Origin: Bradyrhizobium manausense
Lineage (GTDB): Bacteria > Pseudomonadota > Alphaproteobacteria > Rhizobiales > Xanthobacteraceae
Assembly: GCF_018130615.1 (NCBI RefSeq)
Contig: NZ_JAFCKB010000019.1
Location: 1 to 64,000, forward strand
Direction: 5' to 3'
DNA length: 64,000 bases
Shown here: positions 17,276 through 25,529 of the stretch, one piece after another
Layout of the letters: each line of letters begins with the position of its first letter
How positions within the stretch are numbered: position 1 is the stretch's first letter
Notes under the pieces: generated by a model
What the model was told of the DNA's origin: nothing
The model's database searches: none
What the model saw: the letters and a program-made list of their open reading frames with translations, nothing else
Program-made: the position numbers and the translations under genes

Positions 17276-18562
17276 ATGATTTCCAAACTCACCAGGCGTT
17301 CAGTGACCGCGGGCATCGGCGCCGCCGCCATGGCCGCACCGTTCGTTGGACGGTCGGCGCTTGCCGCCCAGCCGATCGTTCTCGGCGTTCCCTACTGCCA
17401 GACGGCTGCAGCCGGTGTCGCGGATCATCAGGACTTTCTGAACGGGACGACGCTCGCGATGGAGGAGATCAATGCCGCAGGCGGCATCCTCGGCAGGCCG
17501 CTGAAGCTGTTCACAACGGACATGAACGTTCTCTCGCCGGAATCCTCCAAGCAGGCGCTGGCCGCCTGCGTTGATGCCAAGGTCGATGCGATCTCCTTTG
17601 CTTTCACGCTTGTCCCCTTGCCAGCGATGGACGCGACGGTGAAGTACAAATGTCCTTACATCAACGGCAATGCGCAACGCGCCGGCACCTCTGCCGTCAA
17701 GGAGCAGCCGGACAAATACAGCCACATCTTCCAGTTCTGTCCGTCTGAGGTGAACTACGGATGGAGCTATGCTCTCTGGCTGGAAGACCAGGAGCAGGGG
17801 GGCGTCTGGAAGCCAAAGAACCGCAAGGTTCATATCATTCAGGAGCAGATCGGTTACTGCCAAACGATATCGCGTGCGGCACAGGAAGCGATCAAGCGAC
17901 GCGGCAAGTTCGAAGTCGCTCGCATTACCGATATCCAGTATCCCGTGCAGGACTGGGCACCGGTCATTCGCGAGATGAAGGAGGTCGATGCTGCCGCGAT
18001 CATGGTGGACCATTGGGTGGCTGCTGAATACGCCGCCTTCTGCAAGCAGTTTGTGGCAAGCCCGGTGCGCGATTCGCTCGTCTATCTCCAGTACGGCCCC
18101 TCGCAACCGGAATTCCTCGAGCTTGCTGGTTCGGCGGCGAACGGCTTCGTCTGGGGCACGACCATGGGCATCTATGGTGACGAAAGGGGGCTCGCCTACA
18201 GACAGAAGTACAAGAAGCGTTTCCCCGGCATTGCCGGGCTTGCCTATACCGGCATTGCCTACGATCAGACCTACTACCTCAAGAAGGCTTGGGAAGCCGT
18301 CGGCGATCCCCGGAAGTTCAAGGAGGTCTGCGACTGGATCCGGGCCAACCCGCAGCGCGGTGTCTGCGGCTACGTTGACATGGGCAACCCATATCAGGAA
18401 GCGCGCCATTTCCCGGACAATGGCGGCGACGAATTGCAGGCGGGGAAGCTCGAGGCCGGCGTCGCGCAGCTCTATGTCCAGATCCAGGGTGGCGAGCACA
18501 AGATTGTCTATCCCGGACCCGTCTCGGAAACAAAGCTGCACTCTGCGCCGTGGTGGAACTGA
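17276..18562 (+). CDS. Branched-chain-amino-acid/amide-type ABC substrate-binding protein
   Basis: A 428-residue periplasmic binding protein of the Peripla_BP_6 (LivJ/AmiC/urea) type. It starts with a twin-arginine-like leader (TRRSVTAGIGAAAMAAPF, cleavage after SALAA) and then the family's NGTTLAMEEINAAGGILGRPL motif. The ATG at 17276 has GGAGAGG eight bases upstream; an earlier GTG would add 32 non-family residues. It heads an operon with both ATPases, both permeases and two amidase systems, so its ligand is likely the amide substrate. Such amide or urea binding by LivJ-like proteins is known, but the exact ligand here is unknown. Confidence 0.92.
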   Translation: MISKLTRRSVTAGIGAAAMAAPFVGRSALAAQPIVLGVPYCQTAAAGVADHQDFLNGTTLAMEEINAAGGILGRPLKLFTTDMNVLSPESSKQALAACVDAKVDAISFAFTLVPLPAMDATVKYKCPYINGNAQRAGTSAVKEQPDKYSHIFQFCPSEVNYGWSYALWLEDQEQGGVWKPKNRKVHIIQEQIGYCQTISRAAQEAIKRRGKFEVARITDIQYPVQDWAPVIREMKEVDAAAIMVDHWVAAEYAAFCKQFVASPVRDSLVYLQYGPSQPEFLELAGSAANGFVWGTTMGIYGDERGLAYRQKYKKRFPGIAGLAYTGIAYDQTYYLKKAWEAVGDPRKFKEVCDWIRANPQRGVCGYVDMGNPYQEARHFPDNGGDELQAGKLEAGVAQLYVQIQGGEHKIVYPGPVSETKLHSAPWWN

Positions 18563-19338
18563 TGCTCAGACAGATCTCCCGAAACGGTACGGGAGAACAG
18601 GGCGGAAAGGCCGCCCTGTTCTCCTGCAGCGGCATCTCGCTCGATCTCGGCGGTCGCGAGATCCTCCGCGATATCAACCTTCATGTTGAGGCCGGGGAAG
18701 TGCTGGGCATCATCGGACCGAACGGTGCGGGCAAGACCAGTCTGTTTGAAATCCTGTCTGGCCGTATGCCGCCAAAGAGCGGCTCGGTGTGGTTCAAGGG
18801 CGAGAATGTTACGGGCTTGCCATTGTATTCCCGCTCGCGCCTGGGGATCGGTCGCACGTTCCAGACGCCGGTCGTCCCTGACGAGCTGACCGTCGGCGAG
18901 ACGTTCAAGGCGGCGCGTCAGGCTCATCGTCCGTTTCTCACCAGGTTCGATGCCGAATATGGCGCCTACCTCGTCGGTCTGAAGATCAATGACGACACGC
19001 CGGCGACGCAGCTCGAGACCTTCAACCGGCGCAAATTGCTGCTGGCCTGCCTGCTGATGCGCCGGCCCTCGTTGCTGCTGCTGGATGAGCCGGCGGCCGG
19101 GCTGATCAATTCGGAGGTCGACGAGATCGATACTCTGCTGCGGATCCTCGCCAAGGAAATGAACATTGCGATCCTCATCGTCGAGCACCGCATCGAGCTC
19201 CTTGGGACGATCGCCGACCGCATTCTGGTGATGGATGCCGGGGAGGTCATTTCCGAGGGCCTGATGGACGACGTCATGGCGGATCCGAAGGTCCACGCGG
19301 CCTACTTCGAGGATTTCAGCGAAGAGGCCGATGCATGA
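18562..19338 (+). CDS. ABC transporter ATPase, LivG type
   Basis: A 258-residue ATPase energising uptake through the LivH/LivM-type permeases. Walker A GPNGAGKTS, the LivG-style RTFQTP Q-loop, and Walker B LLLLDEPAAGL are visible. The ABC signature region is unusual: where LSGGQ is expected the sequence is ETFNRRKLLLACLL, so the signature is degenerate. The ATG overlaps the stop of the binding-protein gene (TGATG), and its first 20 codons encode the strong hairpin. It overlaps the next ATPase gene by four bases. Confidence 0.9.
   Translation: MLRQISRNGTGEQGGKAALFSCSGISLDLGGREILRDINLHVEAGEVLGIIGPNGAGKTSLFEILSGRMPPKSGSVWFKGENVTGLPLYSRSRLGIGRTFQTPVVPDELTVGETFKAARQAHRPFLTRFDAEYGAYLVGLKINDDTPATQLETFNRRKLLLACLLMRRPSLLLLDEPAAGLINSEVDEIDTLLRILAKEMNIAILIVEHRIELLGTIADRILVMDAGEVISEGLMDDVMADPKVHAAYFEDFSEEADA
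18575..18624 (+). other. Two overlapping, mutually exclusive hairpins at the SBP/ATPase boundary
   Basis: Hairpin 1 pairs TCTCCCG (18575-18581) with CGGGAGA (18590-18596). Hairpin 2 pairs 14 bases, GGAGAACAGGGCGG (18592-18605), perfectly with 18611-18624 around a 5-base loop. They share 18592-18596, so only one can form. Hairpin 2 is very stable, follows the abundant-binding-protein gene and lies inside the first codons of the ATPase gene. There is no U-run, so an mRNA-stabilising or processing element (as between malE and malF) or a translational switch is more likely than a terminator. Confidence 0.6.
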
Positions 19339-20102
19339 ATATCTCCGTGAGCAACCATTTGCCGGGCGCTCCGGCCCGTCAGCCGCAGCGCGAGGTCCTG
19401 AACGTCAACGGACTGTCCGCGGGCTATGGGCCGGTTCGCGTCATCCACGATCTCGACCTCGTCGTCCAGTGTGGGGAGCGGATCGGCATCGTCGGCCTGA
19501 ATGGCCACGGCAAGTCGACTCTGTTCTATGCAATCGCCGGACTTACCGGCTGGCAGCGCGGCTCGATCAAGCTCAACGGCAGGGAGGTCGGTCGCACGCG
19601 TAGCCAGGGGCCGGGGCGCTACACCCACGAGATCGTGCGCGCAGGATTGGCGTTGATTCCGCAGGGCGACGAAATCTTCCATGGCCTGACCGTCGAGGAG
19701 CATCTCGATTCCGGGGCCTACACCGCGGCCGCCTGGCGCGACCGCGCCGCGCGCAAGCTCCGCATCCTGGAGATATTTCCACCGTTGCGGAAGCTGATGG
19801 GCGTACCCGTGGGGCGCCTGTCGGGCGGCGAGCGGCGCATGGTGTCGATCGGCCGCGGCCTGATGACGGATGCGTCGCTCTTCCTCGTCGACGAGCCATC
19901 GCTCGGGCTGGCGCCAAAGATCGGCAAGAGCGTGATCAATGCACTGATGGCCGTCGAACTCGGGAATGCCGCGATGATCATTGCGGAGCAGAACGTTGCG
20001 CTGCTCGAGGGACGGGTCGATCGCGTCATCGGCATGCATGTCGGCAAGCTCAAGGGTGAGGCCTCGGCGGCCCTCGCGTTGAACGTTTATCGAAAGGCGT
20101 AA
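19335..20102 (+). CDS. ABC transporter ATPase, LivF type
   Basis: The second ATPase of the importer, 255 residues. Walker A is GLNGHGKST, the signature LSGGERRMVSIGRGL is intact, and Walker B is LFLVDEPSLGLAP, typical of LivF. The paired LivG-type protein has a degenerate signature, so this subunit may supply the one consensus signature of the heterodimer. The ATG overlaps the upstream stop (ATGA) and the permease gene follows three bases after its end. Confidence 0.93.
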   Translation: MNISVSNHLPGAPARQPQREVLNVNGLSAGYGPVRVIHDLDLVVQCGERIGIVGLNGHGKSTLFYAIAGLTGWQRGSIKLNGREVGRTRSQGPGRYTHEIVRAGLALIPQGDEIFHGLTVEEHLDSGAYTAAAWRDRAARKLRILEIFPPLRKLMGVPVGRLSGGERRMVSIGRGLMTDASLFLVDEPSLGLAPKIGKSVINALMAVELGNAAMIIAEQNVALLEGRVDRVIGMHVGKLKGEASAALALNVYRKA

Positions 20103-20105
20103 AAC

Positions 20106-20987
20106 GTGGATATCTGGTTCATCGTCAGCAACACCATCCTCCTTGCGTGCATTTACGGCACGCTTGCGATCGGAATTTCGATCACGTGGTCGAGCCTCGG
20201 CCTGCTCAACCTCGCCTACGGCTTCATATTTGCATTCGCGGGCTATGGCGCCTGGCTGTTTGCCCAGCATGTCTCCACATCGGGGCCTGCAGTGCTGGCC
20301 GCGGGTATCCTCGCAGGCGCCCTCGGGGGAGTGATCATCTGTGCGGTCGGGTTCATACCGATCCACGACAAACCAAACTTCACCATTCGGGGTCTGATTG
20401 CGACGCTCGCGATCAATCTGATCGGCACGCAATTCCTGCTCTGGTGGTTCGGCCCGCGATCGAAGAGTCTGCCGGAGATCTTCGGAAACTGGTCGCTGTC
20501 CTTGCCGGGCATGGTCTTCACGGCGGACAAGGTCGGGAACGTGGTGACATCCGTCCTGATATTGGCGATCGTTCTGCGGTGGATGCAGTCCAGCCGCCGC
20601 GGTCTCGAAATCCGCGCCATGATGATGAATCCGCATGCCGCATCCATCGTCGGCATCGGCGTTCGGCGAACCTCCTTCTATGTCATGGGCATCACGGGCG
20701 GATTGGCGGGCCTCGCGGCCGTTCTCCTCTCGCAGACCTACTACATCTCGCCGTTCGGCGGACTGATGCCGATGATCAAGGGCGTCAGCATTGCGCTTTG
20801 TGGCGGGCTCGGCAGCGTGCGCGGCGCCGTCATCGCCGCCATCGTGCTCGGCCTGAACGAGGCGCTGACGGGCATATCGATCGGCGGCCGCTACGTTCTC
20901 ATCACCCAGTTCGTTGTGATCATCGTCATCCTCTTGGTCCGTCCGCGCGGCATCGCCGGGCTGCTCGACAAGGCGAGGGAGGCCTGA
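20106..20987 (+). CDS. ABC transporter permease, LivH type
   Basis: A 293-residue permease with about eight hydrophobic segments. The LivH signature GISITWSSLGLLNLAYG is at the N-terminus, with RGLEIRAMMMNPHAASIVGI at the cytoplasmic ATPase-contact loop and GGLGSVRGAVIAAIVLGLNE near the end. The GTG start lies three bases after the LivF stop. It forms the translocation pathway with the LivM-type partner encoded next. Confidence 0.93.
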   Translation: MDIWFIVSNTILLACIYGTLAIGISITWSSLGLLNLAYGFIFAFAGYGAWLFAQHVSTSGPAVLAAGILAGALGGVIICAVGFIPIHDKPNFTIRGLIATLAINLIGTQFLLWWFGPRSKSLPEIFGNWSLSLPGMVFTADKVGNVVTSVLILAIVLRWMQSSRRGLEIRAMMMNPHAASIVGIGVRRTSFYVMGITGGLAGLAAVLLSQTYYISPFGGLMPMIKGVSIALCGGLGSVRGAVIAAIVLGLNEALTGISIGGRYVLITQFVVIIVILLVRPRGIAGLLDKAREA

Positions 20988-20990
20988 GCA

Positions 20991-22640
20991 ATGTCAGTTG
21001 ATAGCGGCATCAAGTGGCGTAATCCGCTCTTCGTCTGGGGCGGCAAGCGCGACGTCGAAGAGCTCGCGACGATTCCGTTCCGCAGCCATCAGGAGGTCTG
21101 GGAAAGAACGCGTCGATCGACGACGAAGCTGAATCCCGTCGGCCGTCTGCGCTACTACTACAAATGGCCGAGCCACGGCGGAGCGATGTGGAATCGTCTT
21201 CGCTACTGGCCGACGCGCCGCCGCGTGCTTCGCCTGCGCGGGGAGTACAACCCGAAGACCTTGCGCGCGGAGAAGACGATCGTCGACAAGCGGCCCATTT
21301 GGTGGATGTTGGGGCTTCTTGCGCTGGCGATCGCTCCCCTGTACACGCCAGGCGATCTGCAGAACACGCTGCTGACCGCGGGAGCCACGTTCGGCATCTA
21401 TGCCGCTATCAGTCTGTGCTGGATGCTCATCATGGGAACTGCGGGCGTCTTTTCGCTCGCCACCTATGCGGTCGTCGGGACGGCAGCGTTCGTCACGGCA
21501 TTGCTTGCCGTCAAGTTCGCATTGCCCTGGTGGTTGTTGCCGCCGATCGGGGCTGTGGTGGGGCTGGTCTTCGGCGGCATCATCGCGCTGCCGGCGACGC
21601 GGCTCGACGGATTCTACTATGCGCTTCTCACCCTTGGGCTCAACGAGCTCTGCCGGGTCTACTTCGTGACGTCGAAGGAATTCGGGTCCGCGAACGGCGG
21701 CCTGTACGGCGCCACGACCTATATCCCGGAAGACTGGTCGCAATTGGGTCAGCTGCTCCTGGCGTATTACGCCTGCTTCGGCCTAATGCTGCTGGCTTTG
21801 GTGCTTTACCGGTTCGTCAACGGCCGCCGGCTTGGACGCATCCTGCGCATGGCGCCCGAAAAGCGCGAGGCCTTCGCCGAGGCGACGGGGGTCAACTTTC
21901 GTCAGGCGCGCGTCTGGGTGTTCCTCATCTCGTCGGCGGCGCTGGGCTTCATCGGTGGATTCTACACCTCGAATTTCGGCGGCGTGGCGTTCTCGATCTT
22001 CAACTTCGATACCGTGCTACTCGGCCTCGCCATGCTGGTGATTGGCGGCGTTGGACGTGCCGAAGGCGCGGTGGTCGGCACGCTCATCGTCGTGTTCTTC
22101 GACCAGGTGCTGAATACGTGGGGACCGGCTCGCTTCATGATCATCGGGCTCATCATGCTCCTCGTCGTCCTCTACCTGCGCAACGGGCTGTTCGGCATCA
22201 AGGCGCAGTTCCGTGCCTGGCGCGACAAGAAGAAGAGCGAGCGGCGATCGACCCGAGCGGAGAAGGGCGGCGAGATGCTACCCGAGGAAGCGACCGAGAC
22301 CGAGGACAAGAGCGTCATCTATCAGCGGCGCCACGACAAGATGACCCGCGACCATCTCAAGACGCTGGTGTCGCCGGAGATCATCGAGGAGCATCGCCAC
22401 TCTCTCAACGGGCAGCACAGCGAGGCGCTCGAGCGGCTGCTGATCTACTTCCGCACCCGTCCCCAAGTGGAGAAATACGCCATCATGGCCGTGGAGCGCT
22501 TCGAAGGCTATCGCATCGTCGCTCTATCCGGACATCGCGGCGTGGCGCCGCGTGTGGTCGAGGACAGGATCTACTCGACGCCGGATGAGGCCTGCCACGG
22601 CGTCTTCATGCGGCGCGTTCAGGATCTGCTGGAGTCCTGA
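20991..22640 (+). CDS. LivM-type ABC permease fused to a dimethylformamidase small-subunit domain
   Basis: A 549-residue fusion. Residues 1-100 are an unusual basic N-terminal extension. Residues 103-410 are a LivM permease (about nine membrane segments; GTAGVFSLATYAVVG and ATRLDGFYYALLTLGLNEL are family hallmarks). A charged linker (411-440) leads to residues 440-549, which match the small (alpha) subunit of N,N-dimethylformamidase: PEIIEEHRHSLNGQHSE, LERLLIYFRTRP, YRIVALSG, then HGVFMRRVQDLL at the C-terminus. The same domain recurs as a free 121-residue protein at 25105-25470, about half identical. LivM C-termini normally face the cytoplasm, so the domain would hold the amidase large subunit at the inner face of the importer. 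The fusion is in frame with no sign of a broken stop. I know of no described example. Confidence 0.9.
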   Translation: MSVDSGIKWRNPLFVWGGKRDVEELATIPFRSHQEVWERTRRSTTKLNPVGRLRYYYKWPSHGGAMWNRLRYWPTRRRVLRLRGEYNPKTLRAEKTIVDKRPIWWMLGLLALAIAPLYTPGDLQNTLLTAGATFGIYAAISLCWMLIMGTAGVFSLATYAVVGTAAFVTALLAVKFALPWWLLPPIGAVVGLVFGGIIALPATRLDGFYYALLTLGLNELCRVYFVTSKEFGSANGGLYGATTYIPEDWSQLGQLLLAYYACFGLMLLALVLYRFVNGRRLGRILRMAPEKREAFAEATGVNFRQARVWVFLISSAALGFIGGFYTSNFGGVAFSIFNFDTVLLGLAMLVIGGVGRAEGAVVGTLIVVFFDQVLNTWGPARFMIIGLIMLLVVLYLRNGLFGIKAQFRAWRDKKKSERRSTRAEKGGEMLPEEATETEDKSVIYQRRHDKMTRDHLKTLVSPEIIEEHRHSLNGQHSEALERLLIYFRTRPQVEKYAIMAVERFEGYRIVALSGHRGVAPRVVEDRIYSTPDEACHGVFMRRVQDLLES

Positions 22641-22703
22641 TCACGGATGAAGCGTGTCCGGCCTGCGCGGCGGACGTTGGGCTTGTAAAGGAGGGAGTTG
22701 GCG

Positions 22704-25025
22704 GTGACACCGGTCAGGCTTTTTGGCTACACGGACAGGATCTCGGTCAAGCCGGGTGAGACCATTCAGTTTCATGTCAGCGCCGAGGGGACGGATACGG
22801 CCGAGGCGCAACTGGTGCGTCTTGTCCATGGCGACCAGAACCCGGCAGGGCCAGGCTTCATCGAGGAAGAGGTGGCGTGCACCGCGAACGGCCGGTGGCG
22901 GGTCGAGCCGCAGTTCACCCAGGTAGGATCGTTCCTCGAAGTCGATGATCCGGAGGGCCGGCTGGCGTTCGCCAACAGCTTCACCCTGTTCGCGTTCATC
23001 CACCCGACCTGGCCCGCATCCGGAGAACGGCAAACGATTATCGGCCGATGGGACGGCGATCGAAAGCAGGGCTACGGGATCGGCATTGACGAGAAGGGCC
23101 ATCTGCAGTTTTGGATCGGACGCGGCGAAGAGATCGAGCGCCTGACCGCCAACGTGCCGCTGCAGGTGCAGATGTGGTACTTCGTGGCCGCCACCTTCGA
23201 TGCCGAGACCCGGCGCGCGACCTTGCACCAGGTCGGTGTCGGCAACAGGTACAACGGCCTGTTAGGCAAGGTCGCGCTGGTGGACTACGAATCCCGCAAA
23301 TCTGCGATCTTCCGGAGCAAGCCCGGCAACCTGGCCTCAACGCCGTTTATCATGGCAGGCTCCCGTAGCCGCGACGCGCAACAGCGGGCGTGCGTGTCGG
23401 AACTCTATTGGGGCAAGATCGACCGGTGCGGCACATTTGACCAGGCTCTGCAGCCCGCCGAGCTCGACACGATCAGGAGCGGGCTCGTCCCTGCGATGGA
23501 CAGCCTGGTTGCATACTGGGATACGAGCGCCGGATACACCGACCGCGGCATCGGTGATCTCGTGGTCGACGTCGGCCGGCACAAGCTGAATGCCCGAGGA
23601 TACAATCGGCCCGTTCGCGGCCAGACCGGCTGGAACTGGGAAGGCTTCACCGATTGTTTCCGTCTGGCTCCGCAAGAGTTCGGGGGAATCGAGTTTCATG
23701 CCGACGCGCTGACGGATTGCAATTGGAAGGCGACCAAGGCTGTCGCCCTGCCGCACGGCCTCAAAAGCGGCTGTTATGCCATGAGGCTGCGATCTGGCCG
23801 GGGAAAGAGCCCGAGCGAGGAGCATGTCGTCTTCTTCGTGCGGCCGGGAAGACCGCGGGCGCGCATTGCATTCCTGTTTCCGACACTCACCTACCTTGCC
23901 TTTGCGAACGAGCGCCTGAGCTTTGATCACCCGGAGCGCGAAGCATTGACGGGACAGTCGGCTGTGCTGTCCGATATCGACATCGAGATGTATATGCGAG
24001 ACGATTTCGGGCTGTCGACATACGACATGCACGCCGATGGCAATGGCGTGTGCTACAGTTCCTATCACCGTCCGGTCATGAACATGCGGCCGAGATACAG
24101 GATGCCGAGCCTCGATGTGGCTTCGGGATTGGCTGCGGACCTATCGATCATCGCATGGCTGGACCAGAGCGGCTTCGAATACGAGGTCCTGACCGACGAG
24201 GACCTGCATCGCGACGGGTCGGAGGCGTTGTCGCCATACGCCTGCGTGATCAGCGGCTCGCGCCCGGAATATTACACCGAGCGAATGCTGGATGCGACCG
24301 AGGATTATATCGCCGGTGGCGGTCGTTACATCTATGCAGGCGGCAACGGGTTCAACGCCACCGCCGGCATTCGCGACGGCGAGCCATGGATCATGGAATG
24401 TCGACGTCGCGATGATGGGTACAAGCCGTGGGTCTCCCGCTACGGCGAGCACTACATGGCAACGGACGGGATGCGTGGCGGTCCCTGGAAGGTGCTCGGA
24501 CGGGCGACCCAGAAGCTGGTTGGCATAGGCCTGAGCAGCTCGGGCGCTGGACGAAGCGAACCGTACCGGAGGATGCCGGACAGTTATCACCGCACAGTGT
24601 CCTGGATCACCAAAGGTGTCGATGGCGAGATCATCGGTGACGCCGGTCTTGCCAATGACGGCGCCGCGGGGCTGGCGCTCGATTATTATGACCGCGCTCT
24701 GGGTACACCGCCGCATACCAAGATCGTCACCTCGTCAGGGGGCCACACGGACAGCTATGTCGTGAACCAGCAGCTCGTCCTCTATTCCTACCTTGGGCTC
24801 TATGGGTCGTATGACTGGCGGGTTCATGCCGACATGACCTACTTCACGGCCCCCCATGGCGGCGCTGTGTTTGCATGTGGCTCGGTCGCATTCGCGCAAT
24901 CGCTGCCGATCAACAATTTCAGGAACGGCGCATCCCGCGTGCTGGCGAATGTCGTGGAGGCATTCGCCGGGGCCGGCAGGTTGCCCGGGTTCGCATGGGT
25001 CAACGAGGAAAAGCAGTGGGCTTGA
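22704..25025 (+). CDS. dmfA2: N,N-dimethylformamidase-like amidohydrolase, large subunit, copy 1
   Basis: A 773-residue homologue of the dimethylformamidase large subunit, which hydrolyses the C-N bond of small N-substituted formamides to formate and an amine. An N-terminal beta region is followed by a LamG/jelly-roll domain (about 90-250: FTLFAFIHPTWP, GHLQFWIGRG, WYFVAATFDA) and a C-terminal Rossmann/glutaminase-like half. The iron ligands reported for the Paracoccus enzyme (Tyr399, Tyr440, Glu521) have counterparts in TYLAF (Tyr397), TYDMHADG (Tyr440) and RPEYYT (Glu522). The GTG at 22704 is preferred, eight bases after AAGGAGGG; a TTG at 22698 is too close. It follows the fusion permease that carries a small subunit. 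The true substrate is unknown. Confidence 0.88.
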   Translation: MTPVRLFGYTDRISVKPGETIQFHVSAEGTDTAEAQLVRLVHGDQNPAGPGFIEEEVACTANGRWRVEPQFTQVGSFLEVDDPEGRLAFANSFTLFAFIHPTWPASGERQTIIGRWDGDRKQGYGIGIDEKGHLQFWIGRGEEIERLTANVPLQVQMWYFVAATFDAETRRATLHQVGVGNRYNGLLGKVALVDYESRKSAIFRSKPGNLASTPFIMAGSRSRDAQQRACVSELYWGKIDRCGTFDQALQPAELDTIRSGLVPAMDSLVAYWDTSAGYTDRGIGDLVVDVGRHKLNARGYNRPVRGQTGWNWEGFTDCFRLAPQEFGGIEFHADALTDCNWKATKAVALPHGLKSGCYAMRLRSGRGKSPSEEHVVFFVRPGRPRARIAFLFPTLTYLAFANERLSFDHPEREALTGQSAVLSDIDIEMYMRDDFGLSTYDMHADGNGVCYSSYHRPVMNMRPRYRMPSLDVASGLAADLSIIAWLDQSGFEYEVLTDEDLHRDGSEALSPYACVISGSRPEYYTERMLDATEDYIAGGGRYIYAGGNGFNATAGIRDGEPWIMECRRRDDGYKPWVSRYGEHYMATDGMRGGPWKVLGRATQKLVGIGLSSSGAGRSEPYRRMPDSYHRTVSWITKGVDGEIIGDAGLANDGAAGLALDYYDRALGTPPHTKIVTSSGGHTDSYVVNQQLVLYSYLGLYGSYDWRVHADMTYFTAPHGGAVFACGSVAFAQSLPINNFRNGASRVLANVVEAFAGAGRLPGFAWVNEEKQWA

Positions 25026-25104
25026 TGCATCCGTTAGGGAGAGCCGCGTCGGCACGTTCCGCGGCCGTGGCGCACGTCAAGCATTTGCAGGTGGAGAGCT
25101 GAGA

Positions 25105-25470
25105 ATGCTGCCTCTCGAGTACGGCAGGTCCGAGGACCGCGACATCATCGTTCGGGATCGATTCGACGGCTTCCGCCGCGAGTTCCTGCGGACGCTGGTG
25201 AACCCCGAGGTCATCGAGGAGCACCGGCAATCGGCGCTGGGACAACACAGCGAGAGGCTCGAGCGATTGTTGATCTATTTTCGTCAACGCCCGCTTGAGC
25301 AAAGATATGCGGTCAGAGCAATCGAGCCGTTCCGGCGCTATCAGGTCGTTAGGCTCTCGGGACGTCGGGGTGTCCCCCCGCGTTTGGTCGATGATGCCAT
25401 CTACACATCGGCGAACGATGCCCGTCACGGCCTGTTCCTGCGCTGCATCCGCGACCTTCTCGAAACCTAG
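25105..25470 (+). CDS. dmfA1: N,N-dimethylformamidase-like small subunit (stand-alone)
   Basis: A 121-residue helical protein matching the small subunit of dimethylformamidase, which binds the large subunit in an A2B2 or larger assembly. The core NPEVIEEHRQSALGQHSE, LERLLIYFRQRP and HGLFLRCIRDLL repeats, at about half identity, the C-terminal domain of the fused permease. The ATG at 25105 has GGAGAGC nine bases upstream; longer frames overlap the previous gene and add 83 residues without family features. It is placed just before the second large-subunit gene, so the natural pairing is with copy 2. Confidence 0.88.
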   Translation: MLPLEYGRSEDRDIIVRDRFDGFRREFLRTLVNPEVIEEHRQSALGQHSERLERLLIYFRQRPLEQRYAVRAIEPFRRYQVVRLSGRRGVPPRLVDDAIYTSANDARHGLFLRCIRDLLET

Positions 25471-25529
25471 CGCAACTCGCCTGCCGGGCAGGGCACCTTG
25501 TCCGGCTTCACGATGGGAAACTCCGCACC

